NCBI GenBank assembly: GCA_046706145.1
Contig: JBJKPP010000198.1
Span: 1 to 5,725 of the forward strand
From: JBJKPP01 sp046706145
GTDB lineage: Bacteria > Bacteroidota > Ignavibacteria > Ignavibacteriales > Ignavibacteriaceae
Direction of reading: 5' to 3'
Length of the DNA: 5,725 nucleotides
Positions within the stretch are counted from its first letter, which is position 1. Each line of letters opens with the position of its first letter. Made by a program: the position numbers and the translations under genes. This document shows positions 5,651 through 5,725 of this stretch, one piece after another. The notes beneath the pieces are model-generated. The model searched no databases. It was not told the DNA's origin and saw only the letters and a program-made list of their open reading frames with translations.

Positions 5651-5725
5651 TCCCCAATGTAGATGAAATAAATAAATTAATGAGAATGATCATCTAACTT
5701 CCTTTCATTTCAACAAAATCATCTT

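Noticed and set aside
5661..5695. Inverted repeat AGATGA ... TCATCT
   Set aside because: Only 6 bp with a 23-nt loop; expected by chance and not convincing as a terminator or site.
1..5725. CRISPR arrays, tRNA/rRNA genes, insertion sequences, attachment sites
   Set aside because: Looked for spaced direct repeats, cloverleaf-like segments, transposase motifs and terminal inverted repeats; none seen by eye.

Overview
This is an AT-rich, densely packed, one-directional stretch of bacterial chromosome. All nine protein genes lie on the + strand. The first seven (139-4810) read like one long operon: most junctions are 0-20 nt or overlapping, and the only larger gap is 43 nt, between pgeF and folB. 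The low G+C, the sparse Shine-Dalgarno signals, the GTG/TTG starts, and the series folB-folK-deoxynucleoside kinase followed by a small membrane protein all point to the Bacteroidota/Chlorobi assemblage. Something like Ignavibacteria is my best guess, but this is inference from gene order and style, not a database match.

Region 1 (1-138) is a non-coding leader with only a weak promoter candidate. Region 2 (139-2497) holds metabolic genes: a PgeF/YfiH-family multicopper-oxidase-like protein (peptidoglycan editing / purine nucleoside phosphorylase), then two consecutive folate-pathway enzymes, FolB (dihydroneopterin aldolase) and FolK (HPPK), then a deoxynucleoside kinase. FolB hands its product, 6-hydroxymethyl-dihydropterin, directly to FolK. 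The FolK reading frame has no ATG/GTG/TTG ahead of its essential N-terminal ALGSN motif. The best start is an AUU codon overlapping the folB stop (ATTAA, 1314-1318), although a +1 frameshifted FolB-FolK fusion is possible. Region 3 (2499-4810) holds a 68-residue membrane-anchored protein with a charged tail, a family 9 (heptosyltransferase-like) glycosyltransferase and a single-module Ppx/GppA exopolyphosphatase/pppGpp phosphatase. These are joined end to end (1 nt gap, 0 nt gap, ATGA overlap), suggesting translational coupling.

Region 4 (4811-5611) is separated by a 100-nt gap with a good sigma70-like promoter (TTGTGG-18-TATAAT). It encodes a HEPN protein overlapped by 22 nt by a minimal nucleotidyltransferase (MNT). 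This is an accessory toxin-antitoxin-like pair. The MNT keeps its catalytic GS-x10-DxD residues, but the HEPN protein lacks the R-x4-6-H ribonuclease motif of HepT toxins. The tail (5612-5725) has an imperfect terminator-like hairpin and no clear gene.

Most of the window is ordinary core metabolism. The points most worth a second look are the folB/folK junction, the HEPN-MNT pair with its missing RNase motif, and the tight coupling of a small membrane protein, a GT9 and a Ppx/GppA. I did not see a clear previously undescribed system.
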